64,000 nucleotides of DNA from JAFDZO01 sp044226845 (GTDB lineage: Bacteria; Bacteroidota; Ignavibacteria; Tepidaquicellales; Tepidaquicellaceae): NCBI GenBank assembly GCA_044226845.1, contig JBGAGG010000004.1, positions 186,001 through 250,000 on the forward strand, read 5' to 3'. Made by a program: the position numbers and the translations under genes. A model generated the notes under the pieces. It ran no database searches and was not told the DNA's origin. It saw only the letters and a program-made list of their open reading frames with translations. Shown one piece after another: positions 25,548 to 34,172 of the stretch. Each line of letters starts with the position of its first letter. The first letter of the stretch is position 1.

Positions 25548-28052
25548 ATGAAATTCATAAACAAATATTCCGAACAGACCCTCAGATATTTTGTCATAAT
25601 CATAGGATTAATTACATTCTTAATTTCATCCTATTCTTTCCTTGATAATTCTGTCTTCAACAGGATGACAAATGACGATTGTTTATGGATTGATGATTAC
25701 AATGGTGTTAAAGCAAAGGAATCTTTATTCATTGTTCAGATTGTTCCCGGAGGCGTTACCGATAAAGCAGGTGTTAAAGACGGTGATATACTTGTAGAAA
25801 TAAACGGCAAAAAATTTAAGGATATAAAAGAAGCTCAATGGCTTATTAATCAGGCTGAATCGGGCGAAGTACTTACATATACACTTGTAAGAGACAATGA
25901 AGTTTTAAAACTTTCATTTCAGGCATATAAATTTTTTAATCTTGTTTTAATAGTATCCTTTTTCCTCAGTTTAGGTTTTCTAATAATTGGATTTGTAGTT
26001 GGCTACTCGAAGCCGAAAGAAATTACATCCCAAATATTTTTCTTTCTTTCGATGGCATTCGCAATTTCATATTCTCCCGGTCTTGATTATTTTTCAGGTT
26101 ATCCATGGACCATTGTCTATAGCTATATTGTTCTAAAAGCTATTGGTGGTGCGTTCGTAAATCCGTTATTCATACATTTCTTTATCACTTACCCCATTAA
26201 ATACGAATTCAAAAGGCGTAAACTTTTCTTATGGATAATTTACGGAGTTAGCATTATTCTTACTCTTATTACTTTCTTTATTAATGTTAATATCCCGGGT
26301 TTTGCATTTTTAAGCGGTATTTACATGTCCATAGGATTCCATTATCTCATAAAATCTTATCGTAAATCTGAAAGTGAGATTATAAAAAAATCATTCCGTG
26401 TTATCATAGGAGGTTTTATTTTAGGATTTATTGGCCTTACTTATTTATTAGTTTATACTGTTTTTGTTAAAAAAGCAACTTTCCTTGTTTCACCATTATG
26501 GTTTGCTCCGTTCCTGCTTGTGCTGGCAATACCGGTTTCATTCGGATATTCAATTTTCAAATATAAAATTCTTGATACAGAATTTATTATTAAAAAAGGA
26601 CTGGTATTTGGTATTCTTACCTCTATAATTGTTCTGTTTTATCTTGGGATAGTTTACACTGCGGATACTATACTTAGCGGCTATATTGGTACAGACAGAA
26701 AAGTAATTACTTTCACGGCTATAATCGTAATAACGTTCACCTTTGATTTCTTTAATAAGAGAGCAAAAGACTTTGTAGATAAACAATTTTATAAAGACAG
26801 ATATAATTACAGAAAGGCGCTGCTTGATTTTTCTCAGGAGCTTCCAAAGATGAAAAGTATACGACAGGTGCTGGATAAGCTCGGAATATCCGCTAAGCAG
26901 ATTATGGGAATTGCAAAACTGAACGTATGGATTTATGATGACCGGTATTTGAATATTCTAAAGAAAGAGATTCAGTTAAAAGAAGAGAACAAAACGATTA
27001 CATTCAAAGATATTTGGTTAGATGAACTGATGACAAAAATATTTAAAGATAATACAGAACCTGTTTTGTTATCTGATATAGAAATTGATGAATTAAATCT
27101 CAGTGAACAGGATGTGGAGGCAATACGTAAGGCAAATATTTATTTAGCCGTACCAATTTATCTTAAGGATAAGTTAATCGGCGCTTTAAACTTCAGTAAA
27201 AAACCATCCGGAAAAGAATACTCAGAAGAAGATCTTGATCTTTTAAAAACAATTGCATCACAGACTGCAATTTCATTTGAAAGCGCAAGACTTCAGTTAG
27301 AGGAAGTTGATAAACAAAAAATTGATGAAGAGCTTGGTATAGCCAGAAAAATTCAGGAGAGCTTATTACCCGATAGAGCAATAGAAATTGAAGGTCTCGA
27401 TTTAACAGGCTCTTCAAGTCCGGCAAAAACTATAGGCGGTGATTTTTATGACTTAATAAAAATCAGTGAAAAGAAACTATTAGTAATTGTAGCGGATGTA
27501 TCAGGTAAGGGTATTCCTGCAGCATTAAATTTATCTAAAGTGCAGGCGATGATTCAGTTCTCAACAAAAATATTTGATTCACCTAAGGATATATTGAAAT
27601 CGGTAAACAAACAGATTTACAATAAGATTGACAGGAAGTCATTTGTAACTATTGCCGCAGGATTATTTGATCTGGAAAATATGACTTTGAAGCTCTGCAG
27701 AGCGGGACATAATCCGATACTTTATGCAAACAACACTGAAGTAAAAGAAATAAACTCAAAAGGAATTGGTTTAGGTTTAGATAATGCTAAGCTCTTCGAT
27801 GCCAATTTACAGGAAGTTGAATTGAAGTTAAATAAAGATGATATATTCTTATTTTATTCAGACGGACTGACAGAGGCAATGAATTCTTTTAAAGAGGAGT
27901 TCGGGTTAAACAATGTAAAGCGAATATTAGAAGATAATGTTAACGGTAATTCTACTGATATACAAAGAAATCTCATTGATGAAGTGAAGGCTTTCAAAGG
28001 AAACGCTGAACAGAATGATGACATTACACTTGTAACAATAAAAATTAAATAG
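25548..28052 (+). CDS. Membrane SpoIIE/RsbU-type phosphatase with PDZ and GAF domains (copy 2)
   Basis: An 834-residue paralogue of the gene just upstream, with the same order of domains: membrane helix, PDZ-like domain (PGGVTDKAGVKDGDILVEI), a seven- to eight-helix membrane block, GAF and SpoIIE phosphatase. Metal-binding motifs are conserved (GGDFYD, ADVSGKGIPAAL, YSDGLTEAM, NDDITLV). I choose ATG 25548 (MKFINK) over the in-frame TTG at 25542. The short distances to the upstream paralogue and to purB (30 bases) suggest one transcript. The PDZ and GAF parts differ more than the phosphatase parts, so the two copies probably read different signals. Confidence 0.88.
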   Translation: MKFINKYSEQTLRYFVIIIGLITFLISSYSFLDNSVFNRMTNDDCLWIDDYNGVKAKESLFIVQIVPGGVTDKAGVKDGDILVEINGKKFKDIKEAQWLINQAESGEVLTYTLVRDNEVLKLSFQAYKFFNLVLIVSFFLSLGFLIIGFVVGYSKPKEITSQIFFFLSMAFAISYSPGLDYFSGYPWTIVYSYIVLKAIGGAFVNPLFIHFFITYPIKYEFKRRKLFLWIIYGVSIILTLITFFINVNIPGFAFLSGIYMSIGFHYLIKSYRKSESEIIKKSFRVIIGGFILGFIGLTYLLVYTVFVKKATFLVSPLWFAPFLLVLAIPVSFGYSIFKYKILDTEFIIKKGLVFGILTSIIVLFYLGIVYTADTILSGYIGTDRKVITFTAIIVITFTFDFFNKRAKDFVDKQFYKDRYNYRKALLDFSQELPKMKSIRQVLDKLGISAKQIMGIAKLNVWIYDDRYLNILKKEIQLKEENKTITFKDIWLDELMTKIFKDNTEPVLLSDIEIDELNLSEQDVEAIRKANIYLAVPIYLKDKLIGALNFSKKPSGKEYSEEDLDLLKTIASQTAISFESARLQLEEVDKQKIDEELGIARKIQESLLPDRAIEIEGLDLTGSSSPAKTIGGDFYDLIKISEKKLLVIVADVSGKGIPAALNLSKVQAMIQFSTKIFDSPKDILKSVNKQIYNKIDRKSFVTIAAGLFDLENMTLKLCRAGHNPILYANNTEVKEINSKGIGLGLDNAKLFDANLQEVELKLNKDDIFLFYSDGLTEAMNSFKEEFGLNNVKRILEDNVNGNSTDIQRNLIDEVKAFKGNAEQNDDITLVTIKIK

Positions 28053-28082
28053 GCTTCCCTAAGCCATAAATCTCTCAATAAT

Positions 28083-29375
28083 ATGATTGCGCGTTACTCA
28101 AGAAAACAGGTCAGTGATATCTGGTCTGACGAAGCCCGTTTTAAGATATGGCTTGATATAGAAATACTTGCATGCGAAGCTCAGGCAAACCTTGGCATCA
28201 TTCCTAAATTAGCAGTAAAAAACATCAGAGCAAAAGCAAAGTTTAATACTCAAAAGATACTTCGAATTGAGGAGAAAGTTAAACATGACGTTATTGCATT
28301 TCTTACGAATGTCGGTGAATACGTCGGAATGGATTCACGCTTTATTCATATGGGAATGACGAGCTCAGATGTTGTTGATACATGTTTATCAGTACAGATG
28401 AAACAGGCAGGAGAGATAATTCTCAAAGACTTAATTGACGTGAAGGAGAGTTTAAAGAAGAAGGCCAAAAAGTATAAGTATCTTACACAAATCGGAAGAA
28501 CACACGGAGTTCATGCAGAGCCAATTACGCTCGGGCTAAAGTTTGCTTTATGGTATGATGAAATGAACCGTAACATAGAGAGAATGAAAAGAGCAATCGA
28601 TACGATTTCAGTCGGTCAGATTTCCGGAGCTGTTGGAACTTACGAACACCTTTCACCAAAAGTAGAAGTTTACGTTTGTAAGAAGCTCGGGCTGAAGACA
28701 ACTAAGATATCAACTCAGATATTACAAAGAGACAGACACGCTGAATACATGAATACACTGGCTTTGATTGGTTCCTCAATTGAGAAATTCACGACTGAGA
28801 TAAGGCATCTTCAAAAGACTGAAACGCTTGAGCTTGAAGAGTCATTTTCAAAAGGGCAAAAAGGCTCCTCCGCAATGCCGCATAAAAAGAATCCTATAAC
28901 ATGCGAACGTCTTTCGGGAATGGCAAGAGTGCTAAGAGGCAATGCCTTAGCTTCAATGGAGAACATAGCTCTATGGCATGAAAGAGATATAAGCCATTCT
29001 TCTGTTGAAAGAATTGTGGTCCCTGACTCAACTATCCTCACTGACTACATACTTTATCAATTCAAACAAATAATTGATAACATAGTAGTTTATGAGGATA
29101 ATATTAAGAAGAATTTGAATCTGACTAATGGATTAATTTTTTCTCAGACTGTTTTATTAAAGCTGATCGAGAAAAAAATGAAAAGAGAAACTGCATATAA
29201 AATTGTACAGGATGTAGCAATGAAATGCTGGAGAGAGAAAATCAGTTTCTACGAACTTCTTAAGAACGATAATGAAGTTAAAAAGTACTTAGCAGAAAAA
29301 GAACTTAATGATATTTTCGATTATTCAAAATCGAAGAAAAACATAGATTATATTTTTAAGAGAGTCGGCTTGTAA
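28083..29375 (+). CDS. purB: Adenylosuccinate lyase
   Basis: A 430-residue enzyme of the fumarase/aspartase superfamily. It splits adenylosuccinate to AMP and SAICAR to AICAR, each with release of fumarate, in purine synthesis. The signature loop KGSSAMPHKKNPITCE is intact and carries the catalytic Ser. Other conserved segments are MTSSDVVDT, GRTHGVHAEPITLGLKF (with the general-acid His) and the N-terminal RYSRKQVSDIWSDEARF. The length and start are normal for the family. It follows the second phosphatase gene by 30 bases and converges with lexA. Confidence 0.96.
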   Translation: MIARYSRKQVSDIWSDEARFKIWLDIEILACEAQANLGIIPKLAVKNIRAKAKFNTQKILRIEEKVKHDVIAFLTNVGEYVGMDSRFIHMGMTSSDVVDTCLSVQMKQAGEIILKDLIDVKESLKKKAKKYKYLTQIGRTHGVHAEPITLGLKFALWYDEMNRNIERMKRAIDTISVGQISGAVGTYEHLSPKVEVYVCKKLGLKTTKISTQILQRDRHAEYMNTLALIGSSIEKFTTEIRHLQKTETLELEESFSKGQKGSSAMPHKKNPITCERLSGMARVLRGNALASMENIALWHERDISHSSVERIVVPDSTILTDYILYQFKQIIDNIVVYEDNIKKNLNLTNGLIFSQTVLLKLIEKKMKRETAYKIVQDVAMKCWREKISFYELLKNDNEVKKYLAEKELNDIFDYSKSKKNIDYIFKRVGL

Positions 29376-29428
29376 AATTTTGCCATGAAAACTCTAAAAT
29401 ACAAAACCTCACTAAAATGATTTAGTTT

Positions 29429-29445
29429 GGTCGGAAAAAAGTCGG
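29429..29445 (-). repeat. CCGAC pair (reverse strand) downstream of lexA
   Basis: GGTCGGAAAAAAGTCGG is the exact reverse complement of the 17-base words at 8155-8171 and 8514-8530. It lies between the convergent purB and lexA stops. A looser copy (TCGG at 30290 and 30301, also 11 apart) lies on the far side of lexA. Confidence 0.6.
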
Positions 29446-29459
29446 TTTTTAAAAATCCT

Positions 29460-30080
29460 TTACGCTACAAATCCTCTTCTTAATTCAATTACTTTTCCGA
29501 TAATACTGAAAGGTCTGTTCATTATAGCTTTGTATCTCGGATTAGCTGCTTCTAAGTAAGCTTTAATTTTTGTTTTTTTCAGAGTCTTACAGGTAGCTTC
29601 ATCATCCAATAAAGCAATAACAACATCGCCGTTATCAGCATCTTCCTGCTTACGGACAATCACAATATCACCATCGTATATACCGGCATCTTTCATACTT
29701 TCACCTTTTATTCTTAAAGCGAAGTGAATAGTATGTCCCGCTTTATTTTTTTCCATGGTAACATATCCCTGAATATTTTCCTGCGCGAAGATCGGGTCAC
29801 CGGCAGCAACGTTTCCATAAATCGGAATCATATCTGCCATATCCTGCATTTTATTATCACCCGGGCGGGTAACTTTGAATCCGCGGGCTACATCGGGATA
29901 TCTTTTAATAAAGCCTTTTTTCTCAATGGCGAAAACGTGGTCCTGCACAGTACCAAGAGTGATCTTAAATTCCTCTGCAATTTCCTTCAATGTCGGAGGA
30001 AAAGGATTATCAATAGAGAATTTCTCTATGAAATTAAGGATCAAATCCTGCTTTTCTGTTAGTTTTTTAGCTCGTGCCAT
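29460..30080 (-). CDS. lexA: LexA repressor
   Basis: A 206-residue SOS repressor. The N-terminal winged helix (about 1-70) has the LexA layout (EKQDLILNFIEKF, PPTLKEIAEEF, TLGTVQDHVFAIEKKGFI). The C-terminal S24 peptidase domain has the Ala93-Gly94 self-cleavage site in GNVAAGDP, the nucleophile Ser128 in GESMKDAG and the general base Lys165 in ATCKTLKK. The Ser-Lys spacing of 37 equals that of E. coli LexA. The recognition helix differs from the E. coli sequence, so its operator should differ too. No other SOS genes are in the window. Its own promoter and a palindrome lie directly upstream. Confidence 0.95.
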   Translation of the reverse strand: MARAKKLTEKQDLILNFIEKFSIDNPFPPTLKEIAEEFKITLGTVQDHVFAIEKKGFIKRYPDVARGFKVTRPGDNKMQDMADMIPIYGNVAAGDPIFAQENIQGYVTMEKNKAGHTIHFALRIKGESMKDAGIYDGDIVIVRKQEDADNGDVVIALLDDEATCKTLKKTKIKAYLEAANPRYKAIMNRPFSIIGKVIELRRGFVA

Positions 30081-30111
30081 ATATTATATACTTTATTTAA
30101 TTAACCTTAAA

Positions 30112-30142
30112 CAAATATGGCTTAAATCTTTTTAAATTGCAA
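30112..30142 (-). promoter_or_regulatory. Probable lexA promoter (Bacteroidota -7/-33 type)
   Basis: On the minus strand TTGC (30142-30139) is followed after 19 bases by CATATTTG (30119-30112), close to TTTG-N19-TAnnTTTG. Each element differs from consensus at one position. It lies about 30 bases ahead of the start codon. Confidence 0.45.
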
Positions 30143-30143
30143 G

Positions 30144-30155
30144 TGATAATTATCA
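30144..30155. promoter_or_regulatory. Palindrome TGATAATTATCA next to the lexA promoter
   Basis: A perfect 12-bp palindrome immediately upstream of the -33 element of lexA. It may be a LexA operator for autoregulation or a site for another regulator. Its GATAAT core also resembles Fur-type boxes. Confidence 0.35.
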
Positions 30156-30412
30156 TAATAAATTGAAGCTTATAAAACGTTCATTTTTTGACAGTAAGAA
30201 TTTATTTTAACAACAGATTTTTTGATGAATTTTTGACGGGTTTCTGCAAAATAAATTTTGAATTATGAATTTTTGCAATTGTTAAATAGTCGGGAAATGG
30301 TCGGTTTTTATTTTGCCATAAAAAATCTCACAAAATTTTTAAAGTAACATTATTGTCACATTGTGTGCTAAGCTCCATCCGGTTTCAGGGACAGTAAGCT
30401 TTGCTTTACTCA

Positions 30413-30516
30413 GGGCGCCGCGTCCCGACGGAGTCGGGACTGCGGAGCAATAAAATAATTCGCCGCAGCGAATTATTTTATCTGCACCGACCGAACCTGC
30501 GGTTCGGGCGGCGCCC
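30413..30516. repeat. GC-rich cloverleaf element with three perfect arms
   Basis: An outer stem of 9 bp (30413-30421 with 30508-30516) encloses three perfect hairpins: an 8-bp arm with loop GGA (30422-30440), a 13-bp AT-rich arm with a 6-base loop (30450-30481) and a 7-bp arm with loop TGC (30491-30507). All four stems are fully paired. The element stands out as a GC-rich island in AT-rich sequence. It is not a tRNA: the arm sizes are wrong and no T-loop is present. Confidence 0.8.
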
Positions 30517-30562
30517 CATAATAGCTTTGCAATATACAAAAGTTATTTTTCAATAAAAAAAC

Positions 30563-30590
30563 AATTTCTCCCTATTAGTAGGGAGAAATT
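30563..30590 (+). repeat. Hairpin AATTTCTCCCTA-TTAG-TAGGGAGAAATT
   Basis: A perfect 12-bp stem with a 4-base loop, about 100 bases before the TetR gene. It shares the core CCCTATTAGTA with the hairpin at 7987-8012. It lacks a following T-run. It may be a dispersed palindromic repeat or a leader structure. Confidence 0.5.
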
Positions 30591-30688
30591 TATTTATAAA
30601 GGATTATAATTTATACTTAAAGCCAATGTGAAATACTCTGAAAATATTATCCTTGAATTGCAAAGTTGATTTACTTATTTTGGAAACT

Positions 30689-31339
30689 ATGAAGACCGAA
30701 TTAGTTTCCAACGATAAACTGACTAATACAGAAAAAGATAAAATACTTTTTTATGCTCAGAATATTTTTTTCAAAGAAGGTTTCAAAAAAATCACTTTGA
30801 ATGAAATTGCATCCGGGCTTATGATGAGTAAGAATACAATCTATAAACATTTTCATTCTAAAGATGCCCTGCATAACGAAGTAATTCATAATTTTCTCAA
30901 TAAAACACATGAGAATATTGCAAAGATTGTTAACTATGATGAAAATTCGGTGAAGAAATTTATTTCACTTCTTAATTTTTTAGGTAAAACGCTAAGCTCA
31001 ATTTCTCCTAAGTGGATGGATGATTTAAAAATCCACTCCCCTGAACTTTGGGAAAAAATGGATAACTTCAGAAAAGAAAAAATGTATCTCTTCCTTTCTA
31101 AAATAATCATACAGGGGCAGAAAGAAGAACTCGTAGAAGATTTCCCGCCATCGATTATTATAGAAATTTTTATCACATCAGTTCGCTCCATTATAAATCC
31201 TTATTTTTTAACCTCACATAATTTTTCCTATACAGAAGCCGTTAACAGTACTTTCGATATTTTATTAAACGGAATCCTGACAACTAAGGGAAAAAAAGTT
31301 TATAAGAATTTTTCAAACCACAACTATGAAATACACTAG
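30689..31339 (+). CDS. TetR-family transcriptional regulator
   Basis: A protein of about 216 residues with an N-terminal TetR helix-turn-helix (KILFYAQNIFFKEGFKKITLNEIASGLMMSKNTIYKHF in the genomic order, about residues 16-55) and a helical ligand-binding half. I choose ATG 30689. The in-frame TTG at 30653 adds twelve residues with no family support. The stop overlaps the start of the membrane-fusion gene by 14 bases. The set TetR, MFP, two ABC ATPases and two permeases matches the E. coli cecR-ybhGFSR operon, so it is probably the local repressor of this efflux system. Confidence 0.88.
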   Translation: MKTELVSNDKLTNTEKDKILFYAQNIFFKEGFKKITLNEIASGLMMSKNTIYKHFHSKDALHNEVIHNFLNKTHENIAKIVNYDENSVKKFISLLNFLGKTLSSISPKWMDDLKIHSPELWEKMDNFRKEKMYLFLSKIIIQGQKEELVEDFPPSIIIEIFITSVRSIINPYFLTSHNFSYTEAVNSTFDILLNGILTTKGKKVYKNFSNHNYEIH

Positions 31340-32288
31340 TATTGCCCTGCTCCTGTTTATTATATTTTCCGGCTGCTCGAAAAAAGAAGATGAAGGAATA
31401 ATATCATCTACCGGAACAATTGAAAGCGTAAACGTTACCATAAGTTCAAAGGTCGCAGGACAGATCGACGCACTTAATTTTAAAGAAGGTGATAAAATAA
31501 AAGAAGGCGATTTATTGCTCACAATAGATCATGACTTACTGGATATCCAGTTACGTCAGGCACAGGCAGGTGTTGATTTAGCGCAGGCGCAATTGAATCT
31601 TGTAAAAAACGGCGCTACGAAGAATGATATAAAAATCCAAAGTGACTTAGTCGAACAGGCTAGAATAAATCTTGATGCAGCCAAAACAGACAGAGACAGA
31701 ACAGAAAATCTTTACAAGGAAAATTCAATAACGAAACAGCAATATGATAATGCACTTTCAAGATATGATTTAGCCGCTGCGCAGTACCAGACTGCAAAAG
31801 ATAATCTCACTAAAATAAAAAATATAACACGCCCCGAAGATATAGAGTCTGCAAGAGCTAATTTAAACAAAGCAATTTCCGCTTATGATTTACTTAAACA
31901 GAATATAAGTGACTGCAGTGTGTATGCTCCCGTGAATGGAATAATCTCCAAGAAATTTGTTGAGAAAGGTGAAATTGTAAATCCGCAGTCTTCACTCTTA
32001 AAAATCTCTGATTTAGAAACTGTCAATCTTATGATATACGTTTCTGAAACAGAGCTTGGAAAAGTAAAACTTAACGAAACTGCAGATGTAACCGTAGATG
32101 CATACAAAGATAAAGTTTACAAAGGCAAAGTAATTTTCATTTCCCCTGAAGCTGAATTTACTCCGAAGAATATTCAGACCAAAGATGAGAGAACTAAATT
32201 AGTATTCGGAGTGAAACTGGAAATTCCTAATCCTCAATTTGACTTAAAGCCGGGAATGCCTGCCGATGCAAAATTATTTGTAAAATAA
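31326..32288 (+). CDS. HlyD/YbhG-type membrane fusion lipoprotein
   Basis: A 320-residue periplasmic adaptor with a lipoprotein signal (FSGC, Cys17). The biotinyl-lipoyl-like segment is split (TIESVNVTISSKVAGQID and DCSVYAPVNGIISKKFVEKG) around a long alpha-hairpin of about 75-185, typical of HlyD_D23/YbhG proteins. A beta-barrel part follows. It would bridge the inner-membrane ABC transporter to an outer-membrane channel, which is not encoded here. It overlaps the TetR gene and lies 2 bases ahead of the first ATPase gene. Confidence 0.88.
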   Translation: MKYTSIALLLFIIFSGCSKKEDEGIISSTGTIESVNVTISSKVAGQIDALNFKEGDKIKEGDLLLTIDHDLLDIQLRQAQAGVDLAQAQLNLVKNGATKNDIKIQSDLVEQARINLDAAKTDRDRTENLYKENSITKQQYDNALSRYDLAAAQYQTAKDNLTKIKNITRPEDIESARANLNKAISAYDLLKQNISDCSVYAPVNGIISKKFVEKGEIVNPQSSLLKISDLETVNLMIYVSETELGKVKLNETADVTVDAYKDKVYKGKVIFISPEAEFTPKNIQTKDERTKLVFGVKLEIPNPQFDLKPGMPADAKLFVK

Positions 32289-32290
32289 TT

Positions 32291-33226
32291 TTGGAAGAAA
32301 TAATTAAAATATCGAATCTAAAAAAAGTTTATGGAGATGTTATCGGAATCGATGATATTAGCTTCAGCATTTATAAAAATGAAATGTTCGGCTTCGTAGG
32401 TCCGGATGGAGCCGGAAAGACGACTACAATTCGTCTGCTCTGCGGACTTATAAATCCAACTGAAGGTAATGCTGAGATAATGGGATATGACTTACGCAAA
32501 GATAAGATGAAGATTAAAGATAACATCGGTTACCTTTCGCAGAAATTCAGTTTATATACAGACCTTAGCGTAGATGAGAACATAGAATTTTTTGCAGATA
32601 TACATGGAGTAAAGAACTACAAGGAACGAAGAGATGAGCTGCTTAAATTTACACGATTGACTGAATTCAGAAAATTTTATGCAGGCAAACTTTCCGGCGG
32701 AATGAAGCAGAAGCTTGCTCTTGCTTGCACATTGATCCATAAACCGAAAATTATTTTTCTTGATGAACCTACTACAGGAGTTGACCCTGTTTCACGCCGT
32801 GATTTCTGGAAAATCCTTTCCGATCTCATAAAAGAAGAAATTACAATTATTATTTCCACTCCTTACTTAGATGAAGCAGAGCGTTTTAACCGCATTGCCT
32901 TATTTGATAATGCAAAGATATTAAAACTTGATACTCCTGCTCACATAAGAGAAGGATTAAATAAGATAGTGATAGAAATAGTTTGCTCTGATATAAGAAA
33001 ATCAGATAAAGTCCTTAGAGAGAATACAAATTTTGAAATACAAACATTCGGCGACAGACTGAACGTAGTTGCAGATAATTTTGAAAAAGACTTTCCCGCT
33101 ATTGAGTCGATATTAAATAAAAATGGAATCGAAGTTTACGATAAACGAATAATCCCTGCATCACTGGAAAATGTTTTCATCCATTTGTTAAAGAAACAGC
33201 ATCAGAAGAAAAATGAGCTTAGTTAA
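32291..33226 (+). CDS. ABC transporter ATPase (YbhF N-half-like)
   Basis: A 311-residue ABC-2-type ATPase. Walker A is GPDGAGKTT, the Q-loop follows in YLSQKF, the signature is LSGGMKQKLALA, Walker B is IIFLDEPTTGVD, and the switch region ISTPYLDEAE lacks the usual His (Thr-Pro instead of Thr-His). E. coli YbhF carries two such ATPase halves in one chain; here they are two genes overlapping by 14 bases. The start is TTG. The missing switch His suggests that this half may be less active than its partner. Confidence 0.9.
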   Translation: MEEIIKISNLKKVYGDVIGIDDISFSIYKNEMFGFVGPDGAGKTTTIRLLCGLINPTEGNAEIMGYDLRKDKMKIKDNIGYLSQKFSLYTDLSVDENIEFFADIHGVKNYKERRDELLKFTRLTEFRKFYAGKLSGGMKQKLALACTLIHKPKIIFLDEPTTGVDPVSRRDFWKILSDLIKEEITIIISTPYLDEAERFNRIALFDNAKILKLDTPAHIREGLNKIVIEIVCSDIRKSDKVLRENTNFEIQTFGDRLNVVADNFEKDFPAIESILNKNGIEVYDKRIIPASLENVFIHLLKKQHQKKNELS

Positions 33227-34172
33227 CGCAAACAATACCGGTCATTCAATTGAGGTAAAGAATCTAACAAAGAAGTTCGGTGATTTTACTTCGGTGGATA
33301 ACGTTTCGTTTGATGTCCGTAAAGGTGAAATATTCGGATTTCTCGGAGCTAATGGCGCAGGTAAATCTACCACAATAAAAATGCTCTGCGGAATTCTTGA
33401 ACCTACTTCGGGAGATGCAACTGTAGGCGGATTTTCAATCATGACTCAATCCGAATCCGTAAAAAGAAATATCGGATATATGTCTCAGAAGTTTTCTCTC
33501 TATAATGATTTAACCATAGAAGAAAATATAAATTTCTTCGGCGGAGTGTACGGCCTTGAAGGTGAAGATTTACTTAAAAGAAAAAAATGGGTCTTAAAGA
33601 TTGCAAACCTTGATGGCAAAGAAAAATTATTAACGGGCTCACTGCCCACCGGAATTAAACAACGATTGGCTTTGGGAACTGCTGTAATTCATTCCCCTAC
33701 CATTGTATTTCTTGATGAACCGACAGGCGGAGTTGACCCGATCGAACGTAGAAACTTCTGGAATCTTATTAACGATTTATCCTCAGAAGGCACGACAGTA
33801 TTTGTAACAACTCATTATTTAGATGAAGCGGAATTCTGCAACAGGATTTTATTAATAGACGCAGGAAAAATAATTGCAGGGGGAAGTCCGAAAGAATTAA
33901 AAGAAAAATATATTACTACAATTATACTTGAAATCGAATGTGATAAAACTATAGATGCTTTAACTTTACTTGAAGATTCAAACTATTTTGACAGTACGAC
34001 AATTTTCGGAAATTATATACACGTAAAGCTTAAAGAAAACACAGGTGAAGAGGAAGCGAAAGAGTTCATACATAAGCTTCTTTCAGAAAACACTATAAAT
34101 GAAAAACGAACCGATAAAATTTCACCTACACTTGAAGATGTTTTTATAACTCTGCTTGAAAAGAAAAATTAA
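33213..34172 (+). CDS. ABC transporter ATPase (YbhF C-half-like)
   Basis: A 319-residue ABC-2-type ATPase. Walker A is GANGAGKST, Walker B is IVFLDEPTGGVD and the switch His is present (TTHYLDEAE). The signature is altered to LPTGIKQRLALG in place of LSGGxxQ, a change also typical of the second half of YbhF-type proteins. The two halves are thus complementary: one has a canonical signature but no switch His, the other the reverse, which suits an asymmetric heterodimer with one fully active site. It overlaps its neighbours on both sides (14 bases and 1 base). Confidence 0.9.
   Translation: MSLVNANNTGHSIEVKNLTKKFGDFTSVDNVSFDVRKGEIFGFLGANGAGKSTTIKMLCGILEPTSGDATVGGFSIMTQSESVKRNIGYMSQKFSLYNDLTIEENINFFGGVYGLEGEDLLKRKKWVLKIANLDGKEKLLTGSLPTGIKQRLALGTAVIHSPTIVFLDEPTGGVDPIERRNFWNLINDLSSEGTTVFVTTHYLDEAEFCNRILLIDAGKIIAGGSPKELKEKYITTIILEIECDKTIDALTLLEDSNYFDSTTIFGNYIHVKLKENTGEEEAKEFIHKLLSENTINEKRTDKISPTLEDVFITLLEKKN

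Larger units (their letters stand above)
30156..30688. other. Non-coding region between lexA and the TetR gene
   Basis: About 530 bases with no credible gene. It holds a loose CCGAC pair in reverse orientation (30289-30304), a GC-rich cloverleaf structure (30413-30516) and a 12-bp stem hairpin (30563-30590). The 66-codon open frame over the cloverleaf on the minus strand is a by-product of its GC-rich arms. Confidence 0.75.

Noticed and set aside
30413..30516. tRNA-like cloverleaf as a true tRNA
   Set aside because: Arm lengths (8, 13 and 7 bp), loop sizes and lack of a TTCRA loop or anticodon stem exclude a tRNA.
30339..30539. 66-codon minus-strand open frame over the GC-rich island
   Set aside because: The frame is a by-product of palindromic GC-rich arms; no family resemblance and no promoter.
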